DNA of 64,000 bases from Pohlia nutans (Eukaryota > Streptophyta > Bryopsida > Bryales > Mniaceae): positions 16,138,113-16,202,112 of the forward strand of contig CM040092.1 of the NCBI GenBank assembly GCA_022496805.1. Reading direction: 5' to 3'. Shown one piece after another: positions 21,586 through 34,007 of the stretch; the stretch's first letter is position 1; each line of letters opens with the position of its first letter. The notes below the pieces were generated by a model that saw only the letters and a list, made by a program, of their open reading frames with translations, was not told the DNA's origin and ran no database searches. The position numbers were made by a program, and so were the translations under genes.

Positions 21586-22330
21586 GGACATGTGATTGAT
21601 GGAAATCTTTTTATACCAAATGATAGTTATGTTTTGGGTTTCTCTACGCTAGGATGTCGTAGTTCTCAACAAAAGTAGTTTTTGATGTTGTAAAGCATTT
21701 GCATTAGTGACGTAATATAATAAATAGGGAAAATACCCAAAAAAACATTAATATAATAAAATTGGAATCTTTTGGAATATTTTCAAAAAATATATATATT
21801 TTGAAATCATTTGGAATATTCTCATAATCTTTGGGAATATTCATGCAGATGTCATTTGATTGGCTTGCAAACCACGTTGAATGCATATTCCTGCCAGACC
21901 AAAAGCTCCGTTTTGATTAGCCAATCAAGCTCGTAAGATTTTTTATTGGGAATTTGTCATTTTAAGGGCGTGTAATGGAAAGGGACAATAAGTGTCACCA
22001 TAAACCTCTAATATCCACTTTGCCCGCAAAGTCTTTTGGAATCTTTTTCAAATACGATACTTTTATGTAATAGAAATCGCGGAAAATTATTGCCATCACT
22101 ATATCTTCAATGAAACGTATCAATTAAGGCAATAACGTATTTATACTTTTTATAAGAAAATTATTTGCCAAGTTTGTACAGTTTTTAATCAATGGTTATG
22201 TTTTCATCCGTTTGATTTTTGTAAAATAATGTTCTAGGTAATTACGTTCACGTAACTGGAAGGAGATTTGCAAAAAAATTGAAATTGAAATCAAAATGAC
22301 CTTGGTTAGGGTTCAGCAGCCACAGCTGAA
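21586..22330. other. Block spacer, nothing recognised
   Basis: Shared with copies B, D and E up to about 22140. From there copies A and E differ from B and D, and 22200-22300 matches 48900-49030 in reverse. No gene is seen. Confidence 0.5.
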
Positions 22331-22436
22331 GAAAAACTAGAAGAAAAAAAAAGGACAAGAAGGAAGACAAAAAGGAAGACAAGAAGAAAGACAAGAGGAA
22401 GACAAGAAAGATAACAAAAAAGGTAGAAGAAAAGAT
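22331..22436. repeat. Polypurine minisatellite
   Basis: About 105 bp almost entirely of A and G on the plus strand, built from GACAAGAAGGAA-like 12-mers. It is duplicated at 62144-62250. Confidence 0.85.
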
Positions 22437-22947
22437 AAAGATAAGAATATAAAATAATTAAAAGAATTATTTGTTTACAATGTAAGTGATCGTAGAAAGA
22501 CAACATTGATGTTTTTTAGAGAACATTTTAACCAATTCTCGTTAAAGTCAAATATGCTTATGAAATGAGCGCACTTGGCCAAGTGCATAAATAGCGAAAT
22601 GGGTGTTAATAGAGCAATGGGAGCCAACACCCTTTTGCAATGGGATCACAGTCAGTTTCAATTAGAAACTAGATATACGTGACAATGACACAAAAGTCTC
22701 AAAATTCATGAAATACAAATGGCATTCCTTCATTACATAGAAAAGTGTGTACGGATTCCCAAAGTGGTAAGCCCCTGGAAATACAAAATTGTCCCTAGGT
22801 GGGGACAATGAGCATTTCTCAAAATGCTCTATATTCATTCCAAATCAGTCTTTAGTCAATAGAGAAGTTACCATAAACCACCCCATTTCCACCCAACGAA
22901 TTACTTGATTACCGTGTTAAATTGTTTCCTTTTATAATCCTAATTGC
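22437..22947. other. Spacer with a perfect 16-bp palindrome
   Basis: No gene is seen. GCACTTGGCCAAGTGC at 22571-22586 is a perfect palindrome. Confidence 0.5.
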
Positions 22948-22951
22948 TTAA

Positions 22952-23536
22952 CCCCTAATTAAAACGTCATAGCATCCAAAAAGTGGACGACTAATGGATT
23001 CAAACCCTTCTCACGTTCTCATCAATGCTTGGATGAAAGTCATCCAATTTTTTGGAAATTCGTCACCAAGTTGCTCTCCTATCTAACGGTTGGATTTAGT
23101 CATACTTGATTACATATTTTTCTAAAATTACAAATGTAAAAGTATGTCAAGTCGTTGACCAAGCCAAAATTGCATTGACTCTAGTTCAAAAGTGGCCTTG
23201 CAAAAATGAGGTCGTACATTTAAGAAACACCAAAATTTCAAAGAATCACCACATTTAAGAGTATCTCATTTCGAATTCATTCCAACAACTTTTACTCAAA
23301 AAATATTAAAACTTTGTTTGAAATCGAATTTAGAAGGAATTTTGAATTTTAACTTTCAAATTTTATAATTAAATGTTGCTGATAGTATTAGTGAATCAAA
23401 CCTTACGGATGGAATCTAAAACTCAAAATCTAGAACTTTCATTTGTATATCAATTCCAAAATATTCTTCTAAATAGTGCTTTATGATGCTTTTTCTCAAA
23501 TTCTAAATTCCAGGGACACCCTGGTACGTTTAGGGG
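22952..23536 (+). mobile_element. piggyBac-like MITE (PB580), 585 bp
   Basis: TTAA flanks at 22948-22951 and 23537-23540, ends CCCCTAATTAAAACG and ACGTTTAGGGG. The subterminal palindrome CATCCAAAAAGTGGACG is at 22973-22989. It is the reverse of the element at 6383. Its right flank (atagatagg) matches that of 30916, but its left flank does not. Confidence 0.87.
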
Positions 23537-23743
23537 TTAAATAGATAGGACGATTCTTTAAACTTGTGGTATTATTTGTTTCACTAAATTCAGTGAAGTT
23601 TTGCAATGTAGTGTCTTTCCGGTGTCGAGTGTGCATCAAGGCACACTGGTGTATTGATGTACTTTTGTGTTTGGTATGAATTAGGGTCTTTTTTGGGTTC
23701 TCGGACAGAGCAATGCATAAAAAATAAGGTGAAGGAAATTCAT

Positions 23744-23883
23744 CACTAGTAGGATTTTGGTTCTTTATAACTAGTCTTTTGTTACTTAAATGGTCCAAAC
23801 CAACTTTTTGTTTCAAGAATTGAGTACAAAGGACTATTTAAGTCACAAAGGACCAATTGTAACGAACCAAAATCCTACTAGTG
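23744..23883. mobile_element. CACTA-type MITE, 140 bp
   Basis: Ends CACTAGTAGGATTTTGGTTC and its inverse, with inverted similarity over almost the whole length. The 3-bp duplication CAT is at 23741-23743 and 23884-23886. Both CACTA ends and the 3-bp duplication fit En/Spm. Copies of exactly 140 bp are at 31699 and 63557. Confidence 0.85.
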
Positions 23884-23886
23884 CAT

Positions 23887-24536
23887 TCTAAGATTGGTAA
23901 AGGATTCGTAATGCTCCCACTACAAGGAGAAGGCGTCGCTTTTTTACTCAGTAGATGAGTCAAACGACGCCACCTCGCACTCACTGCCTACATGCTCAAG
24001 ACTTGGTGAGTGTGATTCGTTACATAGGACAAGTGTGTACACTGAACTCTGACATTGTTTTGAGCGAGACGCAACGCCTTTGCTAGTAGTGTCTTAGAAT
24101 TGTGCATCTTCTTGCAAGGGTGCTTGGTTGTGTTCAACTTCATTTGCATATTCATATTTGTTTTCAAGTTTTCATCGGAAGCTGAAGAGATCACATCGAT
24201 ACAAAGATACTTAGGGAGGCAACATCGAAGACATGAATGTGGGAGTTGTTACATTTGAAGGTGGGAAATACACTTGGATTATTTCTCATTGAACGTCGAA
24301 TCTTGGAAATAGTAACTTAGCATCTATACAATAGAAACATAGTACCCTGCAATCTATTTTTTAAATCTCTACATTGTAAATATATTCCTTTTTGAAGAGT
24401 CCTGACATACTTTGATTCATTTCCACTTACCGGTATACAATTATCAAATGATCAACTTTAAATTCAAGTTGTTACACATGTCATTTATTTTCATTCGGTG
24501 TTCATAATCCGAGCACAACATTCAAGAGTTAAGGAC
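23887..24536. repeat. Block segment shared with copies B and E
   Basis: Near-copies are at 31842-32490 and 63700-64000. It includes the stem GGCGTCG..CGACGCC near 23932-23970. No supported gene. Confidence 0.7.
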
Positions 24537-24540
24537 TTAA

Positions 24541-25238
24541 CCCCTAAAAGTCTCGGCCTATGACCATGGAATCATGCCATGCATATGACACTCAATTTTG
24601 GCACTATTAATAAGATAAGAATTCAACTTCATATTTCCAGTTAATGAAGTCATGTGTATACTACTAATCATGAAGATTTCATAACTTTTGGTGAAAAATG
24701 AAAAATAGTGTGATTGTTTGAAATGATTTTCAAAATTCATATCAATTCAAAAATATACTCAAAAACTATGATTTTCTTACCAAAGGTGTAAATTACAATG
24801 AAGAGACTTACAAAATATGAATATCATCCGTGTATTAAAATTTAGAAAATCTCTACACCATGGTAATACCTACCAAACTTGTAACTCCAATAAAATACTC
24901 AATTTTTAGATTTAAAACAAAAATTCAAAGTAGAGTAGAAACTAGAGTTGGTATGCTTCGGTTTTTTAGATAAGTTCAAATGCAATAGAACTCATTTTCA
25001 TGGCCTAAATTTATTTTAAGCAAAAAAAGCATAAAAATCCAAAATACACTACATGGTGAACCATATTTTTTTCTTTGTGTGGAGTTGGAACCCACGGGTT
25101 GGGACCTCATGTAAAATCCCAAAATAGCTAAAATGTATTGAATTTAACTTGAATAGCTTGAATGACTTAAAATAAAACTTGAAACTTCACTATAAATACA
25201 TCCATCTTCGATATTCTGGCTGCAATGACATTTACGGG
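24541..25238 (+). mobile_element. piggyBac-like MITE (PB700), 698 bp
   Basis: TTAA flanks at 24537-24540 and 25239-25242, ends CCCCTAAAAGTCTCGG and ATTTACGGG. Its right flank, cgggTTAAaggagtgcgg, is the empty site of the PB803 insertion seen at 33201. Confidence 0.85.
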
Positions 25239-25242
25239 TTAA

Positions 25243-25463
25243 AGGAGTGCGGAAGTTGTAGTTTTCATGTACAGTTCAATATTGTGCACATTTGGAGTAA
25301 TATGAACTAGTCATTGGTTGAAATAACAAAAAAATTTAGCCTTCAAATGAATTCACAAAAAACCGGCCTTCAGATGACATCACAATCAACTAATCACAAT
25401 ATAGTGAAAAACTTTTGAGTGAAATCACTATCAACCATCACAAAAGTGATCACAAAGTGATGG
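25243..25463. repeat. Inter-element flank
   Basis: Repeated at 34008-34246 and, inverted, at 16138-16380 and 55139-55385. It contains several copies of a 17-20 bp word around AGCCTTCAAATGA..TCACAA. No gene. Confidence 0.7.
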
Positions 25464-25467
25464 TTAA

Positions 25468-26009
25468 CCCCTAAGCGTACGTTCCAGGGTGTCCGTGGAA
25501 TTGACAATTTGAGAAAAAGCATCATAAACTACTATTTAGAAGAATATGTTGGAATTAATATACAAATGAAAGTTCTAGATTTTGAGTTTTAGATTCCATC
25601 CGTACGGTTTGATTCACTAATACTATCACCAACATTTCACTATATAATTTGAAAGTTAAAATTCAAAATTCCTTCTAAATTCGATTACAAACAAAGTTTT
25701 AATATTTTTTGAGTAACAGTTGTTGGAATGAATTTGAAATGAGATACTCTTAAACGTGGTGATTCTTTGGAATTTTTGTGTTTCTTAAATCTAGGACCTC
25801 ATTTTTGCAAGGCCACTTTCGAACTACAGTCAATGCAATTTTGGCTTGGTCAACGACTTCTACATTTTTAATTTTAGAAAAATACGTAATCAAGTATGAC
25901 TAAATCCAACCGTTAGATAAGACAACAATTTGGTGAAGACTTTCCAAAAAATTGGATGACTTTCATCCAAGCATTGATGAGAACGACAGAAGGCCGTCAG
26001 GTTTAGGGG
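25468..26009 (-). mobile_element. piggyBac-like MITE (PB580), 542 bp
   Basis: Left TTAA 25464-25467, right CTAA 26010-26013. The unequal flanks suggest either a point change or an exchanged left flank. Ends CCCCTAAGCGTACG and CAGGTTTAGGGG. Confidence 0.82.
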
Positions 26010-26081
26010 CTAAACTCAACTCGGAGTGGTGCTTGAATTGAGCCTGTGTATAAAGTGAGCCGCAACTTCCCGAAATCAGGC

Positions 26082-26089
26082 TATAAAAG
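26082..26089 (+). promoter_or_regulatory. TATA box of the core unit, copy B
   Basis: TATAAAAG, 120 bp before the ATG at 26202. Confidence 0.6.
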
Positions 26090-26201
26090 GGCCATTCTTC
26101 CTCATTCATCTTCATTCCGCTTGCATCGACATCGCAGGTACTCGAGCGGGAGCTGGGCCCCAAGCCCAGCGCTGTGGGGCTAACCGCCTCACCTCTCCTC
26201 C

Positions 26202-26408
26202 ATGGAGAGTAAGCAATCTGAAGGGGGCAGGACGGCCCTGTCGAATTTTCTCACGAAAATCCATACTTACACGTTCTTGCAAATGAACGATGCTCTCAAG
26301 TTCTTCATTGCAAGTCGCCTCAGGAAGAACCATGCGTATGTATCCATGAACCGGAGGATGCATAACACACAGCAGCTCCAAGCAAAAGCAGAAAATATTG
26401 ACAAGTAA
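26202..26408 (+). CDS. MESK short open frame, best copy
   Basis: Sixty-eight residues from an ATG in good context, starting MESKQSEGGRTALSNFLTKI and including RRMHNTQQLQAKAENIDK. The stop overlaps a perfect donor-like sequence (AAG|GTAAGTT is approximated by GACAAGTAAGTTGG), so it may be a first exon rather than a whole gene. It is basic and helix-prone, with no signal peptide or membrane segment. I recognise no family. It lies 120 bp behind a conserved TATA box. The facing maturase relic ends about 100-150 bp downstream on the other strand, so a plus transcript would be antisense to the maturase. Five other copies carry indels in this frame. It could be a captured first exon or non-coding. 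Confidence 0.4.
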   Translation: MESKQSEGGRTALSNFLTKIHTYTFLQMNDALKFFIASRLRKNHAYVSMNRRMHNTQQLQAKAENIDK

Positions 26409-26469
26409 GTTGGTAGACAATGCATGATCATCTGTTTCTTCAGCAGAAGATCCATGTGACTGCTGTAAC

Positions 26470-27905
26470 AACCTCGATGAATGTCGATGTAGCATACTTA
26501 CCGTTTACCAAGTCGAAGAGGTGATTCTTCCCTTCAAGAAATCCTCATGCTGAGACTCATTAGCCAACTTCTTGAACAAAGCCCGACTTGAAATTTTCCA
26601 TTTCCTACAAAGACTAAAGATACCCGACAATCTCAGCATCCAAAACACTCTGTGCATCATGTTCTTGTTGTCCACGATGGAGGAATACTCCTGCAAACCT
26701 CGCATGGTATCGCAGAATCTCCTCGGCTTCCAGATGAATCCACGCACTCCTGCCTCCAGGAAACTTCGCATTCACAGCAAAGCCCTCATCCACAAGTTTT
26801 GTTACAATCTCATTCACTAGAGCTTCCAAGACAATGCGGCCCAAAGCACGCTCTGCTCGATTTTCACCCACCAAGCTCTCCACGTACTTCCTGTTTCTTG
26901 TTCCAATCAAAACTCCCACATACTTCCCCTTCTCAGAGGCTAAATGGAAGATTTGCACACTATCATCCTCCATTTGCAGCTTCAGGTTTCCATTCAAGTA
27001 TGACCTAATTTCGTCCCGGGCCTTCACGGCTAGAAGTTTCGGCCCTTTCACTCCCATTAAGTTATCCACTGATCACCATAGCGAATATAATGAATCTTGG
27101 AAAGTACTGGATCTAGGGTTAGCAGAGCGTTGTCCCGAAGCCAAGCATCAAACTCACTCAAACACACGTTGGTGAACAAAGCCCAGAGTATACCATCCAT
27201 GGAAACCCCTGTTCAGTTATGAAACCGCTCAGCAGTTTTCACAAGCCCTGCATTGACTAGCTTCCAGTACAACCTGCTGGTCGTTCACGGCTCGCATTGG
27301 TATCTCCGCCAACACAGAATGATCCAAATTCTTCAGTAATCCATGAGTGGTGGCAGTAATCATCCACGTCGTGCCAGTCCGTTTGGACTTCGCAAATCTT
27401 GACCGGCTCGAGAATCAACCTCGAGAAGCACCTCCTGGATGAGCTGATCTTGTGAACGGAGGCGTTGCTATGAATTTCCTATCAATGGAATCGTTCTCAA
27501 GAACAGGCTGGGATTGAAACGACCTATTTTTCATCTGCTCCATGACTGGGTGAATTGAACTCGAGATCGGAGAAAGACGGCGCGTCCGCCTTGCTCTTCC
27601 GCAAATTGCGGTGAATTGAACTCTCGGAGAAAGACGGCGCGTCCGCCCTGTTCTTCCGCAAATTCCGATAGGCTGCTTCGTGAATGTCAGGGTCGATAAA
27701 CGTGGCGTATATGCAACGGTCATTACTTTTAATCCAAACCCTTACCCTAATCCGGGGTTACGCTTAACAATTTGCAAATTGCAATCCATGAAGTCAGGAA
27801 ACCGAACCTATCCATGATCGGGGCTCCAGTCGGGCACCATTGCGAGACGCTGCTCTATTTCCTGAAACCCAAGCGGAATCTTCTCGTGCACTGGCTCGCA
27901 ACATC
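26470..27905 (-). pseudogene. Maturase relic, copy B
   Basis: Minus-strand order as in copy 1. It has an AAYRNL-like RT0 region with the CACGAAGCAGCC frame intact near 27680, then RT1/RT2 pieces. A shortened RT2-RT3 region follows (the CAGTCCGTTTGGACTTCG junction near 27378 lacks about 50 bp). RT5 codons YGDQ are at 27069-27080. A 151-codon stretch spans RT5 to thumb (EIRSYLNGNLKLQMEDDSVQ, then FHLASEKGKYVGVLIGTRN). Domain X reads EYSSIVDNKNMMHRVFWMLR, ending RKWKISSRALFKKLANESQH. One frameshift lies inside the thumb. The N-terminus here is MLRASAREDSAW, unlike copies 1 and C. Confidence 0.75.
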
Positions 27906-29033
27906 CTTGAGGCACCCTGGATCAAGTGCAGAAACAGAACACCATTGATGCTAAAGAAATAGGATCCCTGACCCTAAAATTCTCTACAGCCACTATGTGC
28001 ATCAATGTAATACACATTGCATTGTAATACACATCCTCGATTGCCGGGCTACGATTGTCGCGAGGAAACAGTGTACAGAAAATCCTGGACTTAAGGGCGG
28101 GTGGTTGCGAGAGAGGCCCTGCTTCAGTCAGATTTTCGTGTGTAACTTGTAGGGGCAATTGAGCGCTGCAGTTGTGTAAGAGATTGAACTTCATTACAGC
28201 ATTGAAATCTTCATACACTGTGGGTGGATAATTGTCGTGGGTACAGTCTTCCATTTGGACAAATTATCATCTGTTTGAACAAATCTTCATCCATTTGAAC
28301 AGAAGTTTGTTAAATTCGGATGAATTTTACCACGGTAGTTTGGGGAAATCATTAATAGTGTGCCTGTTTAAAAATACTTTGGCCTCACTATATAGTGATT
28401 TCAGTGTAGAAGGAATCAAAAGATTGAGAATATAATATTATACCCGGCTGTTAGCTGCTCATTTGGTATATATATATTTTTTTTCTTATTCCAAATAGTG
28501 TGAATATTTTCTATGTGTACATGTGGACATTCTTAAAGATTCAATTTTATACTGTAGAAAATAGATTTGTTTTGGAAAAAAAGAATTCTTGAAAATTTGA
28601 GCTTCTCCTTCTATAATTAATTATTTGTTGATCATGAGGGTTTGGTACATTAATTGTTGTTGGATTTAGAGAGTGGACCATTTGAGCAACTAGTGAGACC
28701 ATTGAGAAAAGGTATTTAAATCCATGTATTTCAAAGGTGGATTTTGAGAGTGGATGATTTGTGCAATTCCAATCATACTTTCAACTAAATATAAGTCTGT
28801 TAATGTGCAAAGCAAATAGTATGATATCATTTATCATGACAAATTGCTAATTGTAAACGAAAGAAGTAGCGTTTTGAGGAAATATTGGCCTGATGAAAAG
28901 ATTGGTGAGTTGGAGAGCAAACTGAATTTGAAGGTGGGTCCGAGTATTTATTATAAAGTTTTCATTCAAACTTTGGAGGTGTTGGGATATTACACTACTA
29001 GAGATGCCCTTAGGTAAAATTACCTAAAATTGT
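27906..29033. repeat. Shared 3' tail of the block, copy B
   Basis: Paralogous to 19831-20903, 51560-52684 and 59620-60716, with the TA tract reduced to about 10 bp at 28467. No gene is seen. Confidence 0.8.
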
Positions 29034-29419
29034 CACATTAACCCCTAACCGTTCACACTGCAGTTACACTATCAAACCTCATAAATTTCTCACATTTTTT
29101 ATATATACTATATTGTTCTAATATTTTTTACATGTAATTTATTGTCAAGCCGGTTTACCTTGACTTCTTCAACTGTTGCAATGGCAACACTTTGATGCCC
29201 ACGTGTACAAATAAGTGGCCATGGAGGTCCTATGTTTTCTTCAAGGTTGTTAAATGTGCCTACATTCATGAGGATATAGCATTTGGATTTTTGTGATGAT
29301 AGGATTAGTTTTCTTCATTCCCATAGTGCTTTGTTGTGTGGTTTGATTCTAATGGCATGGATATGGTGATGGTTATATTTTAAGAGTGCATGGAGCCGTG
29401 TATCTCCATATAGGGAGTT
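29034..29419 (+). mobile_element. Solo piggyBac-like left end, copy B
   Basis: TTAA and CCCCTAACCGTTCACACTGC without a partner end, as at 20904. The rest is block spacer. Confidence 0.45.
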
Positions 29420-29730
29420 ACATACATCACAAACGTAGAAAGTCATGTTTTTGCAATGTTTTACGTATGTTATTGACGTGAAGAGGGGTAATTACGTTCG
29501 ACATACGTTGTATGTATGTTTATTGTAGAAAAAACGTATGAAGAACATGTTACAAACATGTAAATCTCATTATGATGTGTTTTTTCATGTTTGTAATATG
29601 TTGTTCATACGTTTTTTATACGATAAACATATGTAAAACGTATGTCGAACGTAATCACCCCTTTCGTCTCACCAACATACACGTGTAAAACATTGCAAAA
29701 ACATGACTTGCCAAGTTTGTAATGTATGGG
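29420..29730. repeat. Foldback palindrome, copy B
   Basis: Copy of the palindrome at 21286, with the fuller motif GTATGAAGAACATGTTACAAAC in the left arm. Confidence 0.85.
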
Positions 29731-30911
29731 ACATGTGATTGATGGAAATCTTTTTATACCAAATGATAGTTATGTTTTGGGTGCTTTTACGCTAGGATGT
29801 CGTAGTTCTCAACAAAAATAGTTTTTGATGTTGTAAAGCATTTGCATTAGTGACGTAATATAATAAGTAGGGATAATACCCCAAATTTTTTAATATAATA
29901 AAATTGAAATCTTTTGGAATATTTTCTAAACATCTTATATATTTTGAAATCATTTGGAATATTCTCATAATCTTTGGGAATATTAATGTTGATGTCATTC
30001 GATTGGCTTGCAAACCACATTGAATGCATATTCCTGCCACACCAAAAGCTCTGTTTTGATTAGGCAATCAAGCTCGTAAGATATTTTTATTGGGAATTTG
30101 TCATTTTAAGGGGCGTTAAATGGAAAGGGACAAAAATTGTCGCCATAAACCTCTAATATCCACTTTGCTCACAAAGCCTTTAGAAATCTTTTTCAAATTC
30201 GATACCTGTATGTAATAGTAATCGCGGAAAATTATTGCCATCACTATATCTTTAATGAAACGAATCAATTAAGGCAATAACGTATTTATACCACAACATC
30301 ACGGAATGCAATATATTACATTGTGTGAACCACCTAACCGGTTAACCATCCATGGTAAACTGTTACCGTAGTATTTAGTAATCTTTTCTATATTCCTTAT
30401 CTTTATTTGTGGCGTTTTATCAAATAAAAATGATTGGAGTATTTTTGTGGATTGTTTTGTGATCTTATTTACGTTTTGTCATGAAATGAAATTTATTGCA
30501 TGAATGCCATAAGTTAGTAACCTTTTATGACTAATTGTGGGTTTGGACATTTCATTAAGGTGAGTACCATTTTTATTACTCTCGGTGAGGGTTTAGAAGT
30601 GGGAGATTTTAGGACAATTGTAGGACTTAGAATTAGTATGAATAAGACCAAGAGATAACTAGGAGTTTGAGTAGAGGGGTTATCTTTAATTGAAGATTGG
30701 ATAAAACTTAGTGGATGGATGGAATCAGTGAAAGAGGAAATCATGAAAAACGTGTATGAAGACTTGTATTTCTAATTTCATATTGAAGTGTGCTACACCA
30801 ATGGTGGTGACTAGCTCTTGCGATTTAAGACGCACAACTTTGTATTATAGCTTGCATCTCCTTGCTAGAGTGCAAAGAGCAATAAGTACATTGTACGCAT
30901 GCTACATCTTT
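29731..30911. other. Block spacer, copy B
   Basis: Parallel to 53386-54555. From 30290 it differs from copies A and E. No supported gene. The minus frame at 30514 is low-complexity. Confidence 0.5.
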
Positions 30912-30915
30912 TTAA

Positions 30916-31491
30916 CCCCTTAACGTTAACAGAAAGTGGACGACTAACAGATTCAGACCCTTCTCAAGTTTTCATCAATGCTTGGATGAAAGTCATCCAA
31001 TTTTTTGGAGATTCTTCACCAAGTTGTTGTCCTATCTAACGGTTGGATTTAGTCATACTTGATTACATATATATTTTTTAAATTACAAATGTAGAAGTAT
31101 GTCAAGTCGTTGACCAAGCCAAAATTGCATTGACTCTAGTTCAAAAGTGGCCTTGCAAAAATGAGGTCATAGATTTAAGAAACACAAAAAATTCGAAGAA
31201 TCCCCACTTTTAAGAGTATCTCATTTCAAATTCATTCCAACAACTTTTACTCAAAAAATATTAAAACTTTGTTTGTTATCGAATTTAGAAGGAATTTTGA
31301 ATTTTAACTTTTAAATTTTATAATTAAATGTTGCTGATAGTATTAGTGAATCACATCCTACAGATGGAATCTAAAACTCAAAATCTAGAACTTCGATTTG
31401 TATATCAATTCCAAAATATCCTTCTAAATAGTAGTTTATGATTCTTTTTCTCAAATTGTCAATTCCAGGGACACCCTGGTACGTTTAGGGG
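30916..31491 (+). mobile_element. piggyBac-like MITE (PB580), 576 bp
   Basis: TTAA flanks at 30912-30915 and 31492-31495. Ends CCCCTTAACGTTAACAG and ACGTTTAGGGG. Its left flank equals that of 54560 and its right flank equals that of 22952. Confidence 0.87.
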
Positions 31492-31698
31492 TTAAATAGA
31501 TAGGAAAATTCCTTCAATTTGTGGTATTATTTGTTTCACTGAATTCAGTGAAGTTTTGCAATGTAGTGTCTTTCCGGTGTTGAGTGTGCATCAAGGCACA
31601 CTGGTGTATTGATGTACTTTTGTGTTGGGTATGAATTTGGGTTTCTTTTGGATTCTCGGACAGAACAATGTATAAAAAATAAGGTGAAGGAAATTCAT

Positions 31699-31838
31699 CA
31701 CTAGTAGGATTTTGGTTCTTTATAACTAGTCTTTTGTTACTTAAATGGTCCAAAACGACTTCTTCTTTAAAGAATTGAGTACAAAGGACCATTGAAGTCA
31801 CAAAGGACCGGTTGTAAAGGACCAAAATCCTACTAGTG
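31699..31838. mobile_element. CACTA-type MITE, 140 bp, copy B
   Basis: Same ends and CAT duplication as at 23744. It is at the same block position, so it was inserted before the block was copied. Confidence 0.85.
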
Positions 31839-31841
31839 CAT

Positions 31842-32497
31842 TCTAAGAATGGTAAGGATTCGTAATGCTCTCACTACAAGGAGAAGGCGTCGCATTTTTA
31901 CTAAATAGGTGAGTCAAACGGCGCCACCTCGCACTCATTGCCTACATGCTCAAGACTTGGTGAGTGCGATTTGTTACCTAGGACAAGTGTGTACATTGAA
32001 CTCTGACATTGTTTTGAGCGAGACACAACGCCTTTGCTAGTAATGTCTTAGAATTGTGCATCTTCTTGCAAGGGTGCTCGGCTGTGTTTAACTTCATTTG
32101 CATATTCATATTTGTTTTCAAGTTTTCATCGGAAGCTGAAGAGATCACATCGATACAAAGATACTTAGGGAGGCAACATCGAAGACATGAATGTGGGAGT
32201 TGTTACATTTGAAGGTGGGAAATACACTTGGATTATTTCTCATTGAACGTCGAATCTTGGAAATAGTAACTTAGCATCTATACAATAGAAACATAGTACC
32301 CTGCAATCTATTTTTTAAATCTCTACATTGTAAATATATTCCTTTTTGAAGAGTCCTGACATACTATGATTCATTTCCACTTACTGGTATACAATTATCA
32401 AATGATCAACTTTAAATTCAAGTTGTTAAACATGTCATATATTTTCATTCGGTGTTCGTAATCCGAGGACAACAACGTTCAAGAGTTAAGGACTCAA
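31842..32497. repeat. Block segment, copy B
   Basis: Near-copy of 23887-24536. No gene. Confidence 0.7.
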
Positions 32498-33196
32498 TTC
32501 CTAAAAGCCTGGGCCTATGACCATGGAATCATGCTATATATATGACTCTCAATTTTGGCACTATTAATAAGATAAGAATTCAACTTCATATTTCCAGTTA
32601 ATGAAGTCATGTGTATACTACTAATCATGAAGATTTCATAAATTTTGGTGAAAAATGAAAAATAGTGTGATTGTTTGAAATGATTTTAAAAATTCATATC
32701 GATTTCAAGAATATACTCAAAAATTATGATTTTCTTACCAAAGGTGTAAATTACAATGAAGAGACTTACAAAATATGAATATCATCCGTGTATTAAAATT
32801 TAGAAAATCTCTACACCATGGTAATACCTACCAAACTTGTAACTCCCAATAAAATACTCAAGTTTTAGATTTAAAACAAAAAATCAAAGTAGAGTAGAAA
32901 CTAGACTTCGCAAGCTTCAATTTTTTAGTTAAGTTCAAATGCAATCGAACTCATTTTCATGGCCTAAGTTTATTTTAAGCAAAAATACATAAGAATAAAA
33001 AATATAGTACATGGTGAACCGTTTTTTTGACTTTGTGTGTAGTTGGAACCCACGGGTTGGGTCCCCATGTAAAATCCAAAAATAGCTAAAATGTTTTGAA
33101 TTTAACTTGAATAGCTTGAAGGACTCAAAATAAAACTTGAAACTTCACTATAAATACATCCATCTTCAATATTCTGGCTGCAACGACATTTACGGG
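32498..33196 (+). mobile_element. piggyBac-like MITE (PB700), older copy
   Basis: A near-copy of 24541-25238 with a decayed left end (CAATTCCTAAAAGCC instead of TTAACCCCTAAAAGTC). Its right TTAA received the PB803 element that follows. Confidence 0.8.
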
Positions 33197-33200
33197 TTAA

Positions 33201-34003
33201 CCCTTTAGTGCCTAGCAAGCCAGATTATGGTCACTGCAACGTCGGAAATGCAAATAACAGAGAATCCGTGAAGAATTGGAACTTCAGTTCTAAAGTTCAG
33301 ATTTGCGCACATACATTACGCACCTTCCAGAAAAAGAAATTTTCAATTTGGAATTGTACAACTATCAAAATACCTATCAACAGAACGCAAAAATACTGCA
33401 AATACTTGAAAATACAGTAAATACTTACAAATACAACATATGTATTGTGTAGTATTTCTTGTGTTTGGAAGTTTGTTATCTTGTTTTATTTTTTTGGATT
33501 GTGTTCTCTTCTTCATCTTCCATTAGTGTGTGTAATCCGATCTTGACTAATGTACCCACTCCTGTCAATTTTCAACGTATAAAATTTTGTCCTAAACCGT
33601 ACATGGACAAGTCACTTTCACTTATAAATCTCACAATAATTATGTGTGAGTCTATTTTTGATATGAAAGATTGCAACGGAGAGGTGTTGACATAGGGCAT
33701 AGCTGAACGTCTTTGCTTTTATTTTTGAAAATTTACCTCAAATTCTATTTAACTTTGAAGTCACACACCCCCCAAAATCTCGTTTTTTAGCGTGCATTAT
33801 ACAGTTCAAATACATACTATAATCTTCCGATCCCACCATCGGATGATTCTCAAATTTTAATAAAATGTGTGCTCTCGAGTTGAGAATAGAATTGTACGGT
33901 TACTTTCTAATTTAACCCATTCTATTTTTGGTAGTCTCAACCACAGTGGAAAAACCCACTGAAATCTAGAGCTGTCTGCTACAGTACCCTAGGCACTAAA
34001 GGG
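33201..34003 (-). mobile_element. piggyBac-like MITE (PB803) inserted in another element's TTAA
   Basis: Perfect ends CCCTTTAGTGCCTAG / CTAGGCACTAAAGGG, TTAA at 33197-33200 and 34004-34007, 803 bp. The paralog at 25233 reads acgggTTAAaggagtg without it. The 78-codon frame at 33459 matches the one at 7344 apart from one residue. Confidence 0.94.
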
Positions 34004-34007
34004 TTAA

